NCBI RefSeq assembly: GCF_947501405.1
Contig: NZ_CANMVK010000002.1
Span: 310,001 to 374,000 of the forward strand
From: an uncultured Hoeflea sp.
GTDB taxonomy: Bacteria; Pseudomonadota; Alphaproteobacteria; Rhizobiales; Rhizobiaceae
Length of the DNA: 64,000 nucleotides
Direction of reading: 5' to 3'
Shown: one piece after another, positions 25,849-35,282 of the stretch
Layout: each line of letters opens with the position of its first letter
Position numbering within the stretch: the stretch's first letter is position 1
The notes under the pieces: model-generated
Seen by the model: the letters and a program-made list of their open reading frames with translations, nothing else
What the model was told of the DNA's origin: nothing
Databases searched by the model: none
Position numbers and translations under genes: made by a program

Positions 25849-26148
25849 ATGTCGTCCAACGACACAACTCCAAAGATTCTCAAGCTGCCCGAGGTGCTTG
25901 ATCTCAACGCCGCCGGCAGGCTGCACGAGCAGGTTCTCGCGCACCGGGGCTCCAACATCGATGTCGACGCCTCCGAGGTCGACCGGCTTGGCGCCCAGTG
26001 CGTTCAGGTTCTGTTGTCGGCAGTGCAGAGTTGGCGTGCCGAACGACAGGATTTCAAGGTGGTCCAGGCCTCCGAAGCCTTCGTCAAAACACTGCAATTG
26101 CTGGGAATTTCCGATGAATCCCTACTGCCACAGGAGATGCTGAAGTGA
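25849..26148 (+). CDS. cheS: STAS-domain chemotaxis protein CheS
   Basis: A 99-residue single STAS domain (LNAAGRLHEQVLAH, then NIDVDASEVDRLGAQCVQVLLSA). In Sinorhizobium meliloti the equivalent orf2 product CheS (97 residues) binds CheA and speeds drainage of phosphate through CheY1. I chose ATG 25849, preceded by GAGGAA at 8 bases; ATG 25834 overlaps the icpA stop but lacks a ribosome site. It ends overlapping cheY1 (GTGA). Confidence 0.87.
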   Translation: MSSNDTTPKILKLPEVLDLNAAGRLHEQVLAHRGSNIDVDASEVDRLGAQCVQVLLSAVQSWRAERQDFKVVQASEAFVKTLQLLGISDESLLPQEMLK

Positions 26149-26510
26149 AAAAGAAAGTTCTCACGGTCGATGACTCGCGGACCATCCGCAACATGCTGCT
26201 CGTTACCTTGAACAATGCCGGCTTCGACACGGTTCAAGCTGAAGACGGCGTTGAAGGCCTCGAAGTCCTTGAAGAAAGCCAGCCCGATGTCATCGTCACC
26301 GACATCAACATGCCCCGGCTTGACGGCTTCGGCTTCATTGAGGGCGTGCGCCAGAACGACCGCTACCGGGCGATCCCGATTCTGGTTCTGACCACTGAAA
26401 GCGATCCGGAAAAGAAAAACCGGGCACGCGAAGCTGGCGCCACTGGATGGATCGTCAAGCCCTTCGACCCCTCCAAGCTGATTTCAGCGATTGAGCGCGT
26501 AACCGCCTGA
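26145..26510 (+). CDS. cheY1: Chemotaxis response regulator CheY1 (phosphate sink)
   Basis: A 121-residue receiver with all key residues: D9-D10, phospho-Asp53 in VIVTDINMP, T83-T84 and K105 in IVKPF. In S. meliloti, which has two CheYs, CheY1 does not brake the motor but takes phosphate from CheA and so ends the signal, aided by CheS. The position right after cheS is the same here. GTG start overlapping the cheS stop by 4 bp. Confidence 0.92.
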   Translation: MKKKVLTVDDSRTIRNMLLVTLNNAGFDTVQAEDGVEGLEVLEESQPDVIVTDINMPRLDGFGFIEGVRQNDRYRAIPILVLTTESDPEKKNRAREAGATGWIVKPFDPSKLISAIERVTA

Positions 26511-26523
26511 CAGGATCTTCCCC

Positions 26524-28899
26524 ATGGATATGAATGAAATCAAGGAGATCTTTTTCCAGGAATGCGAGGAACAACTCGCGGAACTGGAATCCGGTCTGCT
26601 CGCACTCAATGACGGCGACACCGATCCCGAAACCGTCAATGCGGTGTTTCGTGCGGTGCACTCGATCAAGGGCGGCGCTGGCGCCTTCGGTCTCGATGAC
26701 CTGGTGGCCTTTGCCCATGTGTTCGAGACGACACTTGATTGCGTTCGATCCAACAAGCTCGATGCCTCCCCGGAATTGCTCAAGGTCATGTTGCGCTCGG
26801 CGGATGTTCTGGCTGATCTGACGGCGGCCGCCCGGGATGGCGGCAGCGTCGACAAGTCCCGCACCAGCGGCCTGGTCACCGAACTGGAGGCTTTCGCCTC
26901 GGGTCAACCGGTACCGGCAGCGGCGGCATCCGCAGCCCCGGAAACACCGGCCGCCGAACCTGAAGCAGCCGCACCGGCGGCCGAGCCGGCCCCTGCAGGG
27001 ACTCCCGAAGCCACCGATGACAGCGGCTTTCAGCCGGTGCCGTTCAGCTTCGATGAATTCGGCGATGAAGACGATGCTGATACCGGCGCAGCCTCTGACA
27101 CCCAGGAAACCGCGGCCTCGGTCTTCACCGTGCGCTTCAAGCCGCGCTCCGATCTTTATGCCAAGGGCAACGAGTCGGTTCTTCTGCTTCGCGATCTCTC
27201 CAAGGTTGGGGCGCTTCAGGTCCGGTGTGAAGCCGACGACCTTCCCTCGGTTGAACAGCTCGATCCCGAAGGCGCCTATTTCTCCTGGCTGATCCGGGTC
27301 GAGACCGACCAGGACGAAGACGCCGTTCGGCAGGTCTTTGAATTTGCCGAGTGGGACTGCACCCTTGAGGTCACAGCCGGTGCCGACGAGGAAGCCTTTG
27401 CCGCGACCTCCGCCTCCGGTGAGGATCAGCCGATGGCGCCGGTGCCGTTTGACCTGTCATTGCTCGATGATGCGGCGCCGGTTGTAACCGCGGCGGAACC
27501 CGCTGCCGAAGCTCAAACCCTGGCTGCAGCCGACAGCGCTCCCGAGCCCGAACCTGCCGCACCTGCGCCCGCACCCGCACTCGCAGCGGAGGCAGATGCT
27601 CCGCTCGCCCCGCCGGAACTGCCGCGGGCGGCCAAAGCAATTGCCGCGGAAGCGGAGAAGAAGGAAATCACCGTTGCCGCGGTTCCGACCGCACCCCAGA
27701 CCATCCGCGTCGACCTCGACCGGGTCGACCGGCTGATCAACCTGGTCGGCGAACTCGTCATCAACCAGGCGATGCTGGCTCAGAGCGTTGTCGAGAACGA
27801 ATCCGGCAGCACCTCGGCCATCAATCTCGGACTTGAGGAACTGCAGCAGCTGACCCGGGAGATCCAGGACAGCGTGATGGCCATCCGCGCCCAGCCGGTC
27901 AAACCGGTGTTCCAGCGCATGGGCCGCATCGTTCGCGAAATCGCCGATATGACCGGCAAGAATGTGCGTCTGGTCACCGAGGGCGAAAACACCGAGGTCG
28001 ACAAGACCGTTATCGACAAACTGGCCGAGCCGCTCACCCACATGATCCGCAACGCCGTCGATCATGGCTTGGAAACGCCGGAGAAACGCACTGCGGCGGG
28101 CAAGAACGCCGAGGGCGTGCTTAAACTCAGCGCCAAGCACCGGTCCGGACGCATCGTTATCGAAATCGCCGACGACGGCGCCGGCATCAACCGCGAGCGG
28201 GTGCGCAGCAAGGCCATTGAGAATGGCCTGATTACGCCTGAAACCAATCTCAGCGACGAGGAGATCGACAATCTGATCTTCCACCCCGGTTTCTCCACCG
28301 CCGAAAAGCTCTCCGATATCTCCGGGCGCGGCGTGGGAATGGATGTGGTCAAGCGGTCGATCCAGTCGCTCGGCGGCCGCATCTCCATCACCTCCAAGCC
28401 GGGGCACGGCTCGGTCTTCACCATGAGCCTGCCGCTGACGCTGGCCGTGCTTGACGGCATGGTCGTCTCGGTCGCCAACCAGACCCTGGTGGTGCCGCTG
28501 ACGGCAATCGTCGAAACGCTGCAGCCGGAGAAGAACGACATCCATTCCTTCGGCTCAAGCCAGCGGTTGATCGCCATCCGCGACACCTTCTGCCCGCTGG
28601 TCGATGTCGGCAACATTCTCGACTTCCGCGCCGAACCGGCAAACCCGATCGACGGCGTGGCGTTGCTGGTGGAATCGGAAGGCGGCGGTCAGCGCGCACT
28701 GATGGTCGACGCCATCCAGGGCCAGCGCCAGGTCGTCATCAAGAGCCTGGAAGCCAACTACACCAATGTGCCCGGCATCGCCGCCGCCACCATTCTGGGC
28801 GATGGCCGCGTGGCCCTCATCCTCGATGTCGATGCGGTCGTCACCGCATCGCGCGGCCATGCATTGCGACCCGAAATGTCGCTGCCGGCGACGGGTTGA
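26524..28899 (+). CDS. cheA: Chemotaxis histidine kinase CheA
   Basis: A 791-residue kinase. P1/HPt domain at about 1-105 with phospho-His46 in VFRAVHSIKGGAG; a long Ala/Pro/Glu linker with a P2-like fold (about 200-290); P3 dimerisation near 395-455; P4 ATPase with N box around H506-N510 (HMIRNAVDHG) and G1 box D550-D551-G552; P5 CheW-like regulatory domain at about 640-780. It phosphorylates CheY1, CheY2 and CheB in response to receptors. Full length, with all motifs intact. The linker is unusually rich in Ala-Pro-Glu. Confidence 0.97.
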   Translation: MDMNEIKEIFFQECEEQLAELESGLLALNDGDTDPETVNAVFRAVHSIKGGAGAFGLDDLVAFAHVFETTLDCVRSNKLDASPELLKVMLRSADVLADLTAAARDGGSVDKSRTSGLVTELEAFASGQPVPAAAASAAPETPAAEPEAAAPAAEPAPAGTPEATDDSGFQPVPFSFDEFGDEDDADTGAASDTQETAASVFTVRFKPRSDLYAKGNESVLLLRDLSKVGALQVRCEADDLPSVEQLDPEGAYFSWLIRVETDQDEDAVRQVFEFAEWDCTLEVTAGADEEAFAATSASGEDQPMAPVPFDLSLLDDAAPVVTAAEPAAEAQTLAAADSAPEPEPAAPAPAPALAAEADAPLAPPELPRAAKAIAAEAEKKEITVAAVPTAPQTIRVDLDRVDRLINLVGELVINQAMLAQSVVENESGSTSAINLGLEELQQLTREIQDSVMAIRAQPVKPVFQRMGRIVREIADMTGKNVRLVTEGENTEVDKTVIDKLAEPLTHMIRNAVDHGLETPEKRTAAGKNAEGVLKLSAKHRSGRIVIEIADDGAGINRERVRSKAIENGLITPETNLSDEEIDNLIFHPGFSTAEKLSDISGRGVGMDVVKRSIQSLGGRISITSKPGHGSVFTMSLPLTLAVLDGMVVSVANQTLVVPLTAIVETLQPEKNDIHSFGSSQRLIAIRDTFCPLVDVGNILDFRAEPANPIDGVALLVESEGGGQRALMVDAIQGQRQVVIKSLEANYTNVPGIAAATILGDGRVALILDVDAVVTASRGHALRPEMSLPATG

Positions 28900-28915
28900 G
28901 GCAGAGCGAGCAGCC

Positions 28916-28999
28916 ATGCGCCATAACCCCGACAAACCGAGCAGCCAGCCCGGATCCTCACACGCCCACTGGGGCGACCACGAAAGCGAGGCCCTATGA
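28916..28999 (+). CDS. Possible 27-residue leader-like ORF between cheA and cheR
   Basis: ATG 28916 to TGA 28999 encodes a hydrophilic peptide rich in His, Ser and Pro, unlike CheW. Its stop overlaps the cheR start (ATGA), so it could provide translational coupling across the gap where cheW stands in Sinorhizobium. There is no strong ribosome site, and no similarity to a known peptide that I recognise. Confidence 0.3.
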   Translation: MRHNPDKPSSQPGSSHAHWGDHESEAL

Positions 29000-29886
29000 G
29001 TGCCGCCGACATTCTCAAATCCGGAAAGCCGGGCGATTGCCTGGTCGGCGGTGAGTATCCACTGACCCGCAAGGACTTGGCCGACATCGCCGGAATGATC
29101 TATTCCGACGCGGGCATTGCGCTCAATGAAACCAAGGCGTCGCTGGTCTATTCACGGCTGTCCAAGCGGCTCAGGCAGATCGGCCTGCGCAGCTTCGGGG
29201 ATTACTGCAGCCTCGTCAGCTCAAGCGAAGGGGCAGACGAGCGGCGGGAGATGCTCAGCTTCCTGACCACCAATTTCACCAAGTTCTTCCGCGAGAACCA
29301 TCACTTCGAGCATCTGCGCAAGGAGGTGCTGCCTGGGCTGGTGACCCGCGCCAAGACCGGCGGCCGGGTGCGCATCTGGTCGGCAGGCTGTTCCGACGGG
29401 CAGGAGCCCTATTCGATCGCGCTCACGGTGCTGTCGATGCTGCCCAACGCCGCCAGCATGGATGTGCGTATTCTTGCAACCGATATCGATCCCAAGATCA
29501 TTGCCAAAGCCAAAGCCGGCATCTACGACGCCCAGGCCGCCGACACGGTCGATGCGGCGATGCGCAAGCAGTGGTTCACCGCGGTGGATGGCAACAAGCT
29601 CCAGGTCAATGACCAGGTCAAGCAGCTCATCACTTTCCGCGAACTCAACCTGATGGCGCAATGGCCGTTCCGCGGGCCCTTCGATGTGATCTTCTGCCGC
29701 AATGTCGTCATATATTTCGATGAGCCCACCCAGGCCCGTATCTGGATCCGCTATGCCGATCTGCTGCCGCCCGGCGGGCATCTCTACATCGGTCATTCCG
29801 AGCGGTTGTCCGGCGAGGGCAAGGATCGTCTCGAAAACATCGCCATCACCACCTATCGCAACAAGGGAGCTCTTGGACGCTCATGA
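28996..29886 (+). CDS. cheR: Chemotaxis protein methyltransferase CheR
   Basis: A 296-residue SAM-dependent enzyme that methylates glutamates on chemoreceptors for adaptation. Seen: the N-terminal helical domain with [27 protein letters not shown] motif [14 protein letters not shown] (about 130-143), ILATDID, and [13 protein letters not shown] (about 230-242). No pentapeptide-binding insertion problem or truncation is seen. It overlaps cheB by 4 bp. Confidence 0.96.
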   Translation: MSAADILKSGKPGDCLVGGEYPLTRKDLADIAGMIYSDAGIALNETKASLVYSRLSKRLRQIGLRSFGDYCSLVSSSEGADERREMLSFLTTNFTKFFRENHHFEHLRKEVLPGLVTRAKTGGRVRIWSAGCSDGQEPYSIALTVLSMLPNAASMDVRILATDIDPKIIAKAKAGIYDAQAADTVDAAMRKQWFTAVDGNKLQVNDQVKQLITFRELNLMAQWPFRGPFDVIFCRNVVIYFDEPTQARIWIRYADLLPPGGHLYIGHSERLSGEGKDRLENIAITTYRNKGALGRS

Positions 29887-30947
29887 CCGAAAAAGCACGC
29901 GTACTCGTCGTCGACGATTCACCCACCATGCGTGGTCTGATCAAGGCCGTGCTTCGCAGCGATCCCGACATCGATGTCATCGGTGAGGCCGGCGACGCCA
30001 TGGAAGCCCGCGCGGCGATCAAGCAACTCAATCCCGACGTCATCACTCTCGATGTCGAGATGCCGAACATGAACGGTCTGGAGTTCCTGCAGAAGATCAT
30101 GCAGCTCCGGCCGATGCCGGTCATCATGGTGTCGACCCTGACCCATCGCGGCGCCGAGGCGACGCTGGCGGCACTGGAAATCGGTGCCTTTGATTGCGTC
30201 GGCAAGCCCTTGCCCGGTGATCCGGCGCCCTTCGGCGGGCTCGCCGAAACGGTCAAGGCCGCCGCGCGGTCGCAGCGTCACCGTCCGGAAGCGCCAGGTG
30301 CTGCGCCTGCCGCGCCTGCGCCGGCCTACACCGCGCCCAGCGACTACCAGCCTTCCCGCAAGATCATCGGCATCGGCGCGTCGACCGGCGGTGTCGAGGC
30401 GCTGATCGCGGTGCTGACCAAGTTCCCGGCCAATTGCCCGCCCACAGTGATCACCCAGCACATGCCGGCCGCCTTCACCAAGAGCTTTGCCGAGCGGCTC
30501 AACCGCTTGTGCGCGCCGCAGGTCAAGGAGGCCGAGGATGGCGACCGGCTCGAAATCGGCCGCATCTATCTCGCCCCCGGCGGCGAGCGGCACATGGAAG
30601 TGGCAAATCCGCTGGCGCCGCGTTGCGTCCTCATGGAAGGCGAGCCGGTCAACGGTCATCGGCCCTCGGTTGACGTGCTGTTTGATTCCATCGTCAAGCT
30701 CGCCGGCGCCAAGGCAGTCGGGGTTATCCTGACCGGCATGGGCCGCGATGGCGCGGCGGGATTGCTTCGAATGCGCCAGGCCGGCGCCACCACAATCGGC
30801 CAGAACGAGAAGACCTGCGTGGTCTACGGCATGCCCCGCGTCGCCCATGAAATCGGCGGCGTCGAACGGCAATTGCCGCTCAATCTGATTGGTGAGGAAA
30901 TCCTCAAGTCAACAACAACAGCCTCTCGCAAAGATAGGGTCGCGTAA
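29883..30947 (+). CDS. cheB: Chemotaxis methylesterase/glutamine deamidase CheB
   Basis: A 354-residue protein: receiver domain 1-120 with phospho-Asp57 (ITLDVEMP), an Ala/Pro-rich linker (about 135-158), and an esterase domain with catalytic triad S167 (GIGASTGG), H193 (TQHMPA) and D289 (MGRDGAAG). It removes methyl groups from receptors when phosphorylated by CheA. Overlaps cheR by 4 bp and cheY2 by 1 bp. Confidence 0.97.
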   Translation: MTEKARVLVVDDSPTMRGLIKAVLRSDPDIDVIGEAGDAMEARAAIKQLNPDVITLDVEMPNMNGLEFLQKIMQLRPMPVIMVSTLTHRGAEATLAALEIGAFDCVGKPLPGDPAPFGGLAETVKAAARSQRHRPEAPGAAPAAPAPAYTAPSDYQPSRKIIGIGASTGGVEALIAVLTKFPANCPPTVITQHMPAAFTKSFAERLNRLCAPQVKEAEDGDRLEIGRIYLAPGGERHMEVANPLAPRCVLMEGEPVNGHRPSVDVLFDSIVKLAGAKAVGVILTGMGRDGAAGLLRMRQAGATTIGQNEKTCVVYGMPRVAHEIGGVERQLPLNLIGEEILKSTTTASRKDRVA

Positions 30948-31336
30948 TGTCCATTGCACAGAAGATCAAGGTTCTCATTGTCGATGACCAGGTGACCAGC
31001 CGGCTGCTGCTCGGAGACGCGCTGCAGCAGCTCGGATTTACCCAGATCACCGTGGCTGGAGATGGCGAGCAGGGTGCGAAGATCATGAACCAGCAACCCC
31101 ACCATCTGGTCATATCCGATTTCAACATGCCCAAGATGGATGGTCTTGGCCTGCTGCAGGCGGTGCGCACCAATCCTGCCACCAAACGCGCGGCCTTCAT
31201 CATGCTGACCGCCCAGGGCGACCGGGCCCTGGTGCAGAAGGCGGCGGCGCTCGGCGCCAACAATGTGCTCGCCAAACCATTCACCATCGAGAAAATGAAA
31301 GCCGCCATCGAAGCGGTGTTTGGAGCGCTTAAGTGA
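30947..31336 (+). CDS. cheY2: Chemotaxis response regulator CheY2 (motor-binding)
   Basis: A 129-residue receiver with D13-D14, phospho-Asp58 in LVISDFNMP and the LAKPFT lysine. In S. meliloti phosphorylated CheY2 is the regulator that slows the unidirectional motor. It shares a base with the cheB stop and overlaps cheD (GTGA), inside the che operon. Confidence 0.94.
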   Translation: MSIAQKIKVLIVDDQVTSRLLLGDALQQLGFTQITVAGDGEQGAKIMNQQPHHLVISDFNMPKMDGLGLLQAVRTNPATKRAAFIMLTAQGDRALVQKAAALGANNVLAKPFTIEKMKAAIEAVFGALK

Positions 31337-31887
31337 CAGCAGGCGGGCATGTGCGCAGAGTTCACGTTATTCAGGGTGAGTATAAGGTGTCGGACGACCC
31401 GGAGGTCGTTCTGTCGACCATTCTCGGCTCCTGTGTTGCGGCTTGTATGCGCGATCCGGTGGCCGGTGTGGGTGGCATGAACCATTTCCTGCTGCCCGGT
31501 CAGAACAATGGCTCGGGCGGTGAGGCCACCCGCTACGGCGTGCATTTGATGGAGCTGCTGATCAACGGCTTGCTCAAAAAGGGCGCCCGTCGCGAGCGGA
31601 TCGAAGCCAAGATCATCGGCGGCGCCAAAACAATGAGTGGGCTGTCCAATGTCGGTGAGAAAAACGCCGAATTTGCGCACCAGTTCCTGGCCGATGAGGG
31701 TATCCGCATCGTCGGCGCCAATGTCGGCGGCGATGTCGGGCGCAAGCTGGAGTATTTTCCGGTGAGCGGCCGTGCCCGGCAGTATCCGCTGTCCGGCGCG
31801 GAGACCCGCAAAACGGTGGAGCTGGAAATCGCCCCGCCCAAAATTATTGCACCAAAGCCGGCGGATACGTCGATCGAGTTTTTCTAA
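31333..31887 (+). CDS. cheD: Chemoreceptor glutamine deamidase CheD
   Basis: A 184-residue protein with the CheD catalytic Cys34 (LGSCVAAC) and His51 ([10 protein letters not shown]). CheD deamidates receptor glutamines and in some bacteria works with CheC, which is absent here. GTG start at 31333 overlapping the cheY2 stop. Confidence 0.95.
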   Translation: MTAGGHVRRVHVIQGEYKVSDDPEVVLSTILGSCVAACMRDPVAGVGGMNHFLLPGQNNGSGGEATRYGVHLMELLINGLLKKGARRERIEAKIIGGAKTMSGLSNVGEKNAEFAHQFLADEGIRIVGANVGGDVGRKLEYFPVSGRARQYPLSGAETRKTVELEIAPPKIIAPKPADTSIEFF

Positions 31888-31901
31888 GGGAGCGCCGCCA
31901 C

Positions 31902-32294
31902 ATGAAACAATCCACATGCGCGCCCGGCGCAGATGCCACCGAGCCGCTCAACGATGTGCTCGCACGCATCAGTTCCGAACTTGTCGACGTGGCCGAACTG
32001 ATCGAGCGGCTTGAGCCGTTGTTGTCCAATGACCGGTCAACGGAGTTCCTGGCCTCGCCCGATCACATGCGCATCATGCAGGGCATAGATCTGGCGGTGC
32101 AGAAGACCCGCGGGCTGGCGGGGTTTATCGAAGGCATTGGCGGCAGGCTCGACGCCGACCATCTCATCGATATCACCACCGCGCTCAATCTGATCACACT
32201 TGAGGACATGAAACGGCGCCTGAAAGCGTCGTTCGAGGCCGCGCCCTCCGCCGAAGTCTACCAGAAAGCCTCCGGCGACCTCGAGTTCTTCTGA
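31902..32294 (+). CDS. cheT: Chemotaxis protein CheT (orf10-type)
   Basis: A 130-residue acidic helical protein in the position of S. meliloti cheT (orf10), the last che gene before fliF. LAVQKTRGLAGFIEGIGG and DMKRRLKASFE are the recognisable segments. The family is confined to Rhizobiales. S. meliloti mutants are impaired in chemotaxis, but the mechanism is unsettled. GGGAGCG precedes the ATG. Confidence 0.82.
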   Translation: MKQSTCAPGADATEPLNDVLARISSELVDVAELIERLEPLLSNDRSTEFLASPDHMRIMQGIDLAVQKTRGLAGFIEGIGGRLDADHLIDITTALNLITLEDMKRRLKASFEAAPSAEVYQKASGDLEFF

Positions 32295-32298
32295 CAGC

Positions 32299-32322
32299 CC
32301 GCCCGGGGCCTTACCCGGGCGG
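32299..32322 (+). other. GC-rich stem-loop between cheT and fliF
   Basis: A perfect 9-bp inverted repeat CCGCCCGGG ... CCCGGGCGG with a 6-base loop begins four bases after the cheT stop. No T-run follows, so it is not a classical terminator. It may protect or end the che transcript, or lower fliF expression. Confidence 0.55.
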
Positions 32323-32411
32323 CCGCAGACCACCTTCGCGCAAGTTTCGCCCCCTAGGGTTCTCAAAACCGGTCACCCTGGCCGGTTTACCCTGTTGAGC
32401 GCGGATACAGA

Positions 32412-34097
32412 ATGAGTCTGTTGAACCAGCTGTCCCAAATCGGAAAAAACCTGGCGGCGCTGGGCCAGGCCAGAATGATGGCCCTGGGGGGCGTCGGCGT
32501 GCTGTCGGTGATCTTCATCATCGCCGCCGCGGTGTTCCTGAACAAGCCCGCCCGCGAGACGCTTTACATCGGCCTGTCGGGCGAGGACGTCAATCAGATC
32601 GGCCTGGTTTTAGCTGAATCCAACATCGACTTTGCCGCCGGCGTCGATGGCGCCTCGATCACGGTCCCTGCCGGACTGACCAATCGCGCCAGAATGCTGC
32701 TGGCCGAGCGCGGATTGCCCTCATCGACCACCGCCGGCTACGAGCTGTTCGACCAGGTCGGATCTCTGGGCCTGACCAGCTTCATGCAGGAAGTCACCCG
32801 GGTGCGCGCCCTTGAAGGCGAAATCGCCCGTACCATTCAGTCGATCAACGGCATCTCCGCAGCCCGCGTCCACATCGTCATGGCCGACCGCGGCAATTTC
32901 CGCCGCGGTGAGCAGCAGCCTTCGGCCTCGGTGATGGTGCGCACCGGCAACAATCTGGCCGCCCGCACCGCCAATTCGATCCGCCACCTGGTCGCGTCTT
33001 CGGTGCCGGGGCTCAATGTCGACGAGGTTACTGTGCTCGATGCCACCGGCCAGTTGCTGGCCACCGGCGATGATTTCTCCAATTCCAACCTCAACCGCTC
33101 GATGTCGATCGTGCAACTGGTGCAAAACGAGGTGGAGACCAACATCGAAAAGGCGCTGGCGCCGTTTCTCGGCATCGAGAACTTTCGCGCCAGCGTGACC
33201 GCCACCGTCAACACCGACAGCCAGCAGATTCAGGAAACCGTTTACGATCCCGAATCCCGGGTCGAGCGCTCGGTTCGCATTACGCGCGAAAACCAGACCT
33301 CGAACCAGTCGGCCAGCGAAACCCCTGCAACGGTCGAACAGAACATTCCCGATCAGGGTCCCAATGCGGGCGGCGGCGCCGGACCGCAATCCAGCGAGCT
33401 TGCCGAGCGCAAGGAAGAGCAGACCAACTACGAGATCAATTCCAAGACCATCTCGACCGTGCGCAACAGCTACAATGTCGAGGGCCTCTCTATCGCCGTG
33501 GTGGTCAACCGGGCGCGGATCAACGAGATGCTCGGCAGCGAGCCGACCGAAGAACAAACAGCCGCCTATCTGGCCGAACTCGAGCAGGTTGTCGCCACCG
33601 CCGCGGGTGTGGATCTGGAGCGCGGCGATCGCGCCAATATCACCGTCATGGAGTTCCTCGCAAGCGAGTTGCTGGCAGCCGACGCCGGCAGCACCGGCAT
33701 CGCCGACACATTCAAGGCGCAGCTTGGCACCCTCATCAACGCCATCGCTTTCATCACAGTGGCAGTGCTCATCATCCTGTTCGGCTTCCGGCCGCTGCTT
33801 GGCGCCGGAAAGGCCGCCAGGGAGGCGGAGGAGGGGATCGAGGACGGCCTCGAACTGCCGGACTTCTCACCAGCGGCTCTGGGTGGCGCGGGCGCCATGC
33901 CGATGGAGGGATTCGGCGCCGATTTCGGCTTCGGCGAAGAGGGTGGAGGCGAGTCCGATCTCGAGCTCGAGGAATCCGGCACCTTCAACCGGCGCGTCAA
34001 GGAAGGCCCCGAACGCCGCCTGGCCCGCATGGTCGAAATCAACGAGGAACGCGCCGCCAAGATTCTCAGGCGCTGGGCCTCCGGCGAGGCCGCCTGA
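32412..34097 (+). CDS. fliF: Flagellar MS-ring protein FliF
   Basis: A 561-residue inner-membrane ring protein. TM1 lies at about 26-45 and TM2 at about 437-458. The conserved PARETLYIGLSGEDVNQIG opening of the YscJ-like domain and the ring-building region to about 300 are present. The C-terminal tail (about 530-561, NEERAAKILRRWASGE) is the FliG-binding element. Full length. It follows the che operon after a 117-bp gap. Confidence 0.96.
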   Translation: MSLLNQLSQIGKNLAALGQARMMALGGVGVLSVIFIIAAAVFLNKPARETLYIGLSGEDVNQIGLVLAESNIDFAAGVDGASITVPAGLTNRARMLLAERGLPSSTTAGYELFDQVGSLGLTSFMQEVTRVRALEGEIARTIQSINGISAARVHIVMADRGNFRRGEQQPSASVMVRTGNNLAARTANSIRHLVASSVPGLNVDEVTVLDATGQLLATGDDFSNSNLNRSMSIVQLVQNEVETNIEKALAPFLGIENFRASVTATVNTDSQQIQETVYDPESRVERSVRITRENQTSNQSASETPATVEQNIPDQGPNAGGGAGPQSSELAERKEEQTNYEINSKTISTVRNSYNVEGLSIAVVVNRARINEMLGSEPTEEQTAAYLAELEQVVATAAGVDLERGDRANITVMEFLASELLAADAGSTGIADTFKAQLGTLINAIAFITVAVLIILFGFRPLLGAGKAAREAEEGIEDGLELPDFSPAALGGAGAMPMEGFGADFGFGEEGGGESDLELEESGTFNRRVKEGPERRLARMVEINEERAAKILRRWASGEAA

Positions 34098-34594
34098 ATC
34101 AGGTTGCCGCACGCACCGTCGTTGATGCTGCGGTCGAACCGATCATCCGCTTAATCTGACAGGCAAACCGCACCGCCGGAATCATCGCGGCGGTACCCGG
34201 CGTCGATATTTCGCCGCTGACACCGGCGCGGCGTTTCCCGTGTTTTTCGCCCGTGTGTGAAAAACACGCCAAAATCACCGGATTTGCCCTAAAATTTGTA
34301 GTTATTCGCCCTATTCGGGTAGGCCGAATCACAAAAAGAACGGGCTGTAAAGTCCTAGATTATGGCCATACTAATTAAGTGACGCCTGCTGCAGACTGTC
34401 AAAAGTGAGGGTTGATTCGTTGGCCCTCTGGCCGCTCTACGAGGCGGCAAGCATCTGGGGCAGGGGCGGCGAGAGTGCGTGCTGAGTTGAAAGAGTTTGC
34501 GGTTTTGACCATGACTGCCGGGTGGCCAACCCGAGCCCCGATTTGTGACATGCAATGCGCGCGGCAGCGCGCGCGGCATTAAGAGGGGAGCGGG
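34098..34594 (+). promoter_or_regulatory. 497-bp fliF-visN intergenic region
   Basis: No gene is supported. The first half contains the 10-bp inverted repeat listed separately. The stretch 34260-34385 is AT-rich and is the most likely visN promoter region, with CTAAAATTTGTAGTTATT and TACTAATTAAG segments. AAGAGGGGAGCGGG ahead of visN is a strong ribosome site. Confidence 0.5.
34239..34268 (+). other. Perfect 10-bp inverted repeat upstream of visN
   Basis: CGTGTTTTTC and GAAAAACACG flank a 10-base loop. Read rightward it is terminator-like but lacks a T tract; as double-stranded DNA it could be an operator. It lies about 330 bp before the visN start. Confidence 0.55.
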
Positions 34595-35266
34595 ATGACT
34601 GCACGCGCGTCGTTTATCCACGATCTGGAATCCAAAGCGACCTGTGGGCAGATCACCGGCGGGATAGATATGGTCAGCGCCTATGCGGGGGCCCGCTGCT
34701 TTCTCGTCGCCCGCTATGATCACTATTCGGACCGCAACCACGATTTCATCGTCACCTCCAACTGGCCTTTCGATTTGGTTCGCTCGCTCGGCGTCGAACT
34801 CGTCGATGCGCAAGCCAGGACCGCCGAGATCGTCCGCTGCCAGCAGGCCTTCGAACCAACATTTCTGGACATCGATGCAGACATTGATCTGCCGCAGGAC
34901 CTGTCGCGCCGGGTCTGCATGATTCCCTACAATGTGGGCAACGCACGGATGTTGCTGGCGCTGCTGTTTGATGAGGGCGCCTTCCTTTCACATGACCGGC
35001 TGCGCGATGCGGCGCTGGCCGCCGCCTATCACACGTCGCACTTTAACGATGTGACGCTGAGCAGCGACGCGCTGTCGGATCTGACGGTCCGCGAGGTTGA
35101 ATGCCTGTCGTGGATTGGTGAAGGCAAGACCAGCGACGAGATCGCATTGATCATCGGCATTTCGCGCAACACCGTGAACAACTACATTACCAGCATCATG
35201 AACAAAACCGGCGCCAAAACGCGATCCGAAGCGGTTGCCTTCGCGGTCCGCCAGCGTCTGATTTGA
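34595..35266 (+). CDS. visN: LuxR-type flagellar master regulator VisN
   Basis: A 223-residue regulator with an N-terminal ligand-sensor-like domain (about 15-150) and a C-terminal LuxR/GerE helix-turn-helix (about 158-220, LTVREVECLSWIGEGKTSDE start). In S. meliloti and Agrobacterium, VisN and VisR form a heteromer at the top of the flagellar hierarchy and activate rem. Adjacent to visR with a 16-bp gap, the known pair arrangement. Confidence 0.92.
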   Translation: MTARASFIHDLESKATCGQITGGIDMVSAYAGARCFLVARYDHYSDRNHDFIVTSNWPFDLVRSLGVELVDAQARTAEIVRCQQAFEPTFLDIDADIDLPQDLSRRVCMIPYNVGNARMLLALLFDEGAFLSHDRLRDAALAAAYHTSHFNDVTLSSDALSDLTVREVECLSWIGEGKTSDEIALIIGISRNTVNNYITSIMNKTGAKTRSEAVAFAVRQRLI

Positions 35267-35282
35267 ACCAGGGTTGAAGCCA

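Noticed and set aside
24170-25873. 567-codon open frame on the minus strand opposite icpA
   Set aside because: It mirrors the chemoreceptor gene; long antisense frames are normal in GC-rich coding DNA. The protein has no domain and no ribosome site, while the plus strand has full receptor motifs.
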